The notes under the pieces were generated by a model. The model saw only the letters and a list, made by a program, of their open reading frames with translations, was not told the origin of the DNA and made no database searches. Both the position numbers and the translations under genes were made by a program. Below are positions 4,487 to 5,209 of a stretch of 5,209 nt of DNA, in pieces (position 1 is the first letter of the stretch; each line of letters starts with the position of its first letter). The stretch is from JBNJEA01 sp051745395 (lineage in GTDB: Bacteria > Desulfobacterota > Desulfobacteria > Desulfobacterales > Desulfosalsimonadaceae): positions 1 to 5,209 of the forward strand of contig JBNJEA010000182.1 in assembly GCA_051745395.1 (NCBI GenBank), read 5' to 3'.

Positions 4487-5209
4487 CTACAAATTTAAAG
4501 ACACTTATCATAGATGCAGAATCAGGGTTTTACAGAATGAAGCGCTACCCGGTCGGGCGGTTTTTTGGACCGGTTGACCTCGGCCTTTATCTATCAGGTA
4601 AATTCAACAGCCTGAATTTTGGGACAGGCCTTCTGGCAGGCTCTGTTTTTCCCGGTGCGAACCGTCTGGTTTTCACCGGCTTCTCGCCCTGCTGGGGTGG
4701 ATTTTTTATATCATCCATGGGTGGGGCGGGTTTGGTTTTTGACAATCTTGGCATCAACCAGCTCTCAATTATAGGCAAAGCCCCTGTGCCATCGATATTG
4801 TTTTTGAACCGGACACACGGAGAAGAAATTGAAGTTGAAATAGAACCCGTTGACGTACGACAAGTGTGGCATTCCGGAAGAGGTGGAATCTATTCCCTGA
4901 TGGACTATACCCATGACAGATTCGGCGACAAATATAAATCTGACCCCCGGATACTGGCAGTCGGACCGGGAGCCGAAGCCAGTGATATCGGCGCAATTGG
5001 TTCTGTTCCCATCAAAAAAGGGGAGCTGACCAGTGTGGATACCTGGGCTGGCCGCGGCGGCCTGGGCTCAAAACTTTTCAGGGAACATGGCATAGCAGCT
5101 GTCATTTATGGCGGTACACACATTACAGAAGATTTCATCAACAAAAAAGTGGCAGACCAGTGGTTTCAGGATCGCTATGAAAAGAAACTGGCGGCAAAAG
5201 TCCGGGCAG
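4483..5209 (+). CDS. Aldehyde:ferredoxin oxidoreductase family protein, N-terminal part (cut by window edge)
   Basis: The window holds 242 codons with no stop before the right edge. The reading follows the AOR N-terminal (pterin-binding) domain: LKTLIIDAESG at the start, GTGLLAGSVFPGANRLVFTG (about 47-66) matching the family's 'tGPLtGt..pg..r' block, SSMGGAGLVFDNLGINQLSIIGKA (78-100) matching the 'NAGG..g..lk.aG.D.iii.GkA' block, RILAVGPGAEASDIGAIGS (156-174), and TWAGRGGLGSKLFREHGIAAVIYGG (187-211) matching 'aGR.GlGavmgsKnlKai.v.G'. Members bind a tungsten or molybdenum bis-pterin and a 4Fe-4S cluster and oxidise aldehydes or related substrates with ferredoxin. The cluster cysteines would lie beyond the window. 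Several positions differ from classical AOR, so the substrate is unknown. ATG 4483 is the only usable start, because an in-frame TGA is at 4444 and no other ATG, GTG or TTG intervenes. The nearby ribosome site is weak (GAAAG, 4468-4472). Codon use is more AT-rich than in the genes to the left. Confidence 0.82.
   Translation, partial: MTTNLKTLIIDAESGFYRMKRYPVGRFFGPVDLGLYLSGKFNSLNFGTGLLAGSVFPGANRLVFTGFSPCWGGFFISSMGGAGLVFDNLGINQLSIIGKAPVPSILFLNRTHGEEIEVEIEPVDVRQVWHSGRGGIYSLMDYTHDRFGDKYKSDPRILAVGPGAEASDIGAIGSVPIKKGELTSVDTWAGRGGLGSKLFREHGIAAVIYGGTHITEDFINKKVADQWFQDRYEKKLAAKVRA

Noticed and set aside
4587..5105. Short antisense ORFs over the AOR-like gene
   Set aside because: The + strand frame is continuously open from 4483 to the edge and matches AOR blocks in order. 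The antisense products show no family features.

Overview
The window is an anaerobe-type arsenic/thiol gene cluster, with every gene on the + strand. The gene families (arsEFG, ACR3, YeeE/YedE, aldehyde:ferredoxin oxidoreductase), the moderately high GC and the degenerate heptamer repeats suggest a sulfate-reducing or related deltaproteobacterium (Desulfobacterota). That assignment is inference; there is no rRNA or marker gene to test it.

Layout. 1-111 is the C-terminal tail of a polytopic permease that looks like the DUF318/COG0701 (ArsP/YraQ) family. 111-173 is an array of nine degenerate heptamers that also supplies the ribosome binding site of the next gene. 179-1405 encodes a YeeE/YedE-type sulfur-compound transporter. 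1429-1659, 1670-2137 and 2137-2832 form a tight arsE-arsF-arsG unit: a 76-aa cytoplasmic thioredoxin-fold protein, a secreted or membrane-anchored CxxC protein, and a CcdA-like six-helix membrane protein. 2833-3156 has no gene. It holds a long inverted repeat (2869-2933), a 9-bp perfect hairpin (2962-2982) and a second nine-unit heptamer array in the opposite orientation (3041-3103). 3157-4248 is an ACR3-type arsenite efflux permease. 4249-4482 holds an unidentified gene remnant and two competing small ORFs. 4483 to the right edge is the N-terminal domain of a divergent aldehyde:ferredoxin oxidoreductase-like tungsten/molybdenum-pterin protein, cut off by the window.

How the parts may work together. 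ACR3 exports As(III). ArsEFG is known by name from organoarsenical (nitroaromatic arsenical) handling. The cysteines here also fit a cross-membrane thiol relay: cytoplasmic ArsE CxxC, paired intramembrane Cys-Pro motifs of ArsG, extracytoplasmic ArsF CxxC. The YeeE-type transporter may bring in thiosulfate or another sulfur species. No ArsR regulator, arsenate reductase or obvious operator lies inside the window. Two points deserve attention: the YeeE-ArsEFG block is bracketed by inverted nine-unit heptamer arrays, and base composition falls visibly between ACR3 and the AOR-like gene, where a gene remnant sits.
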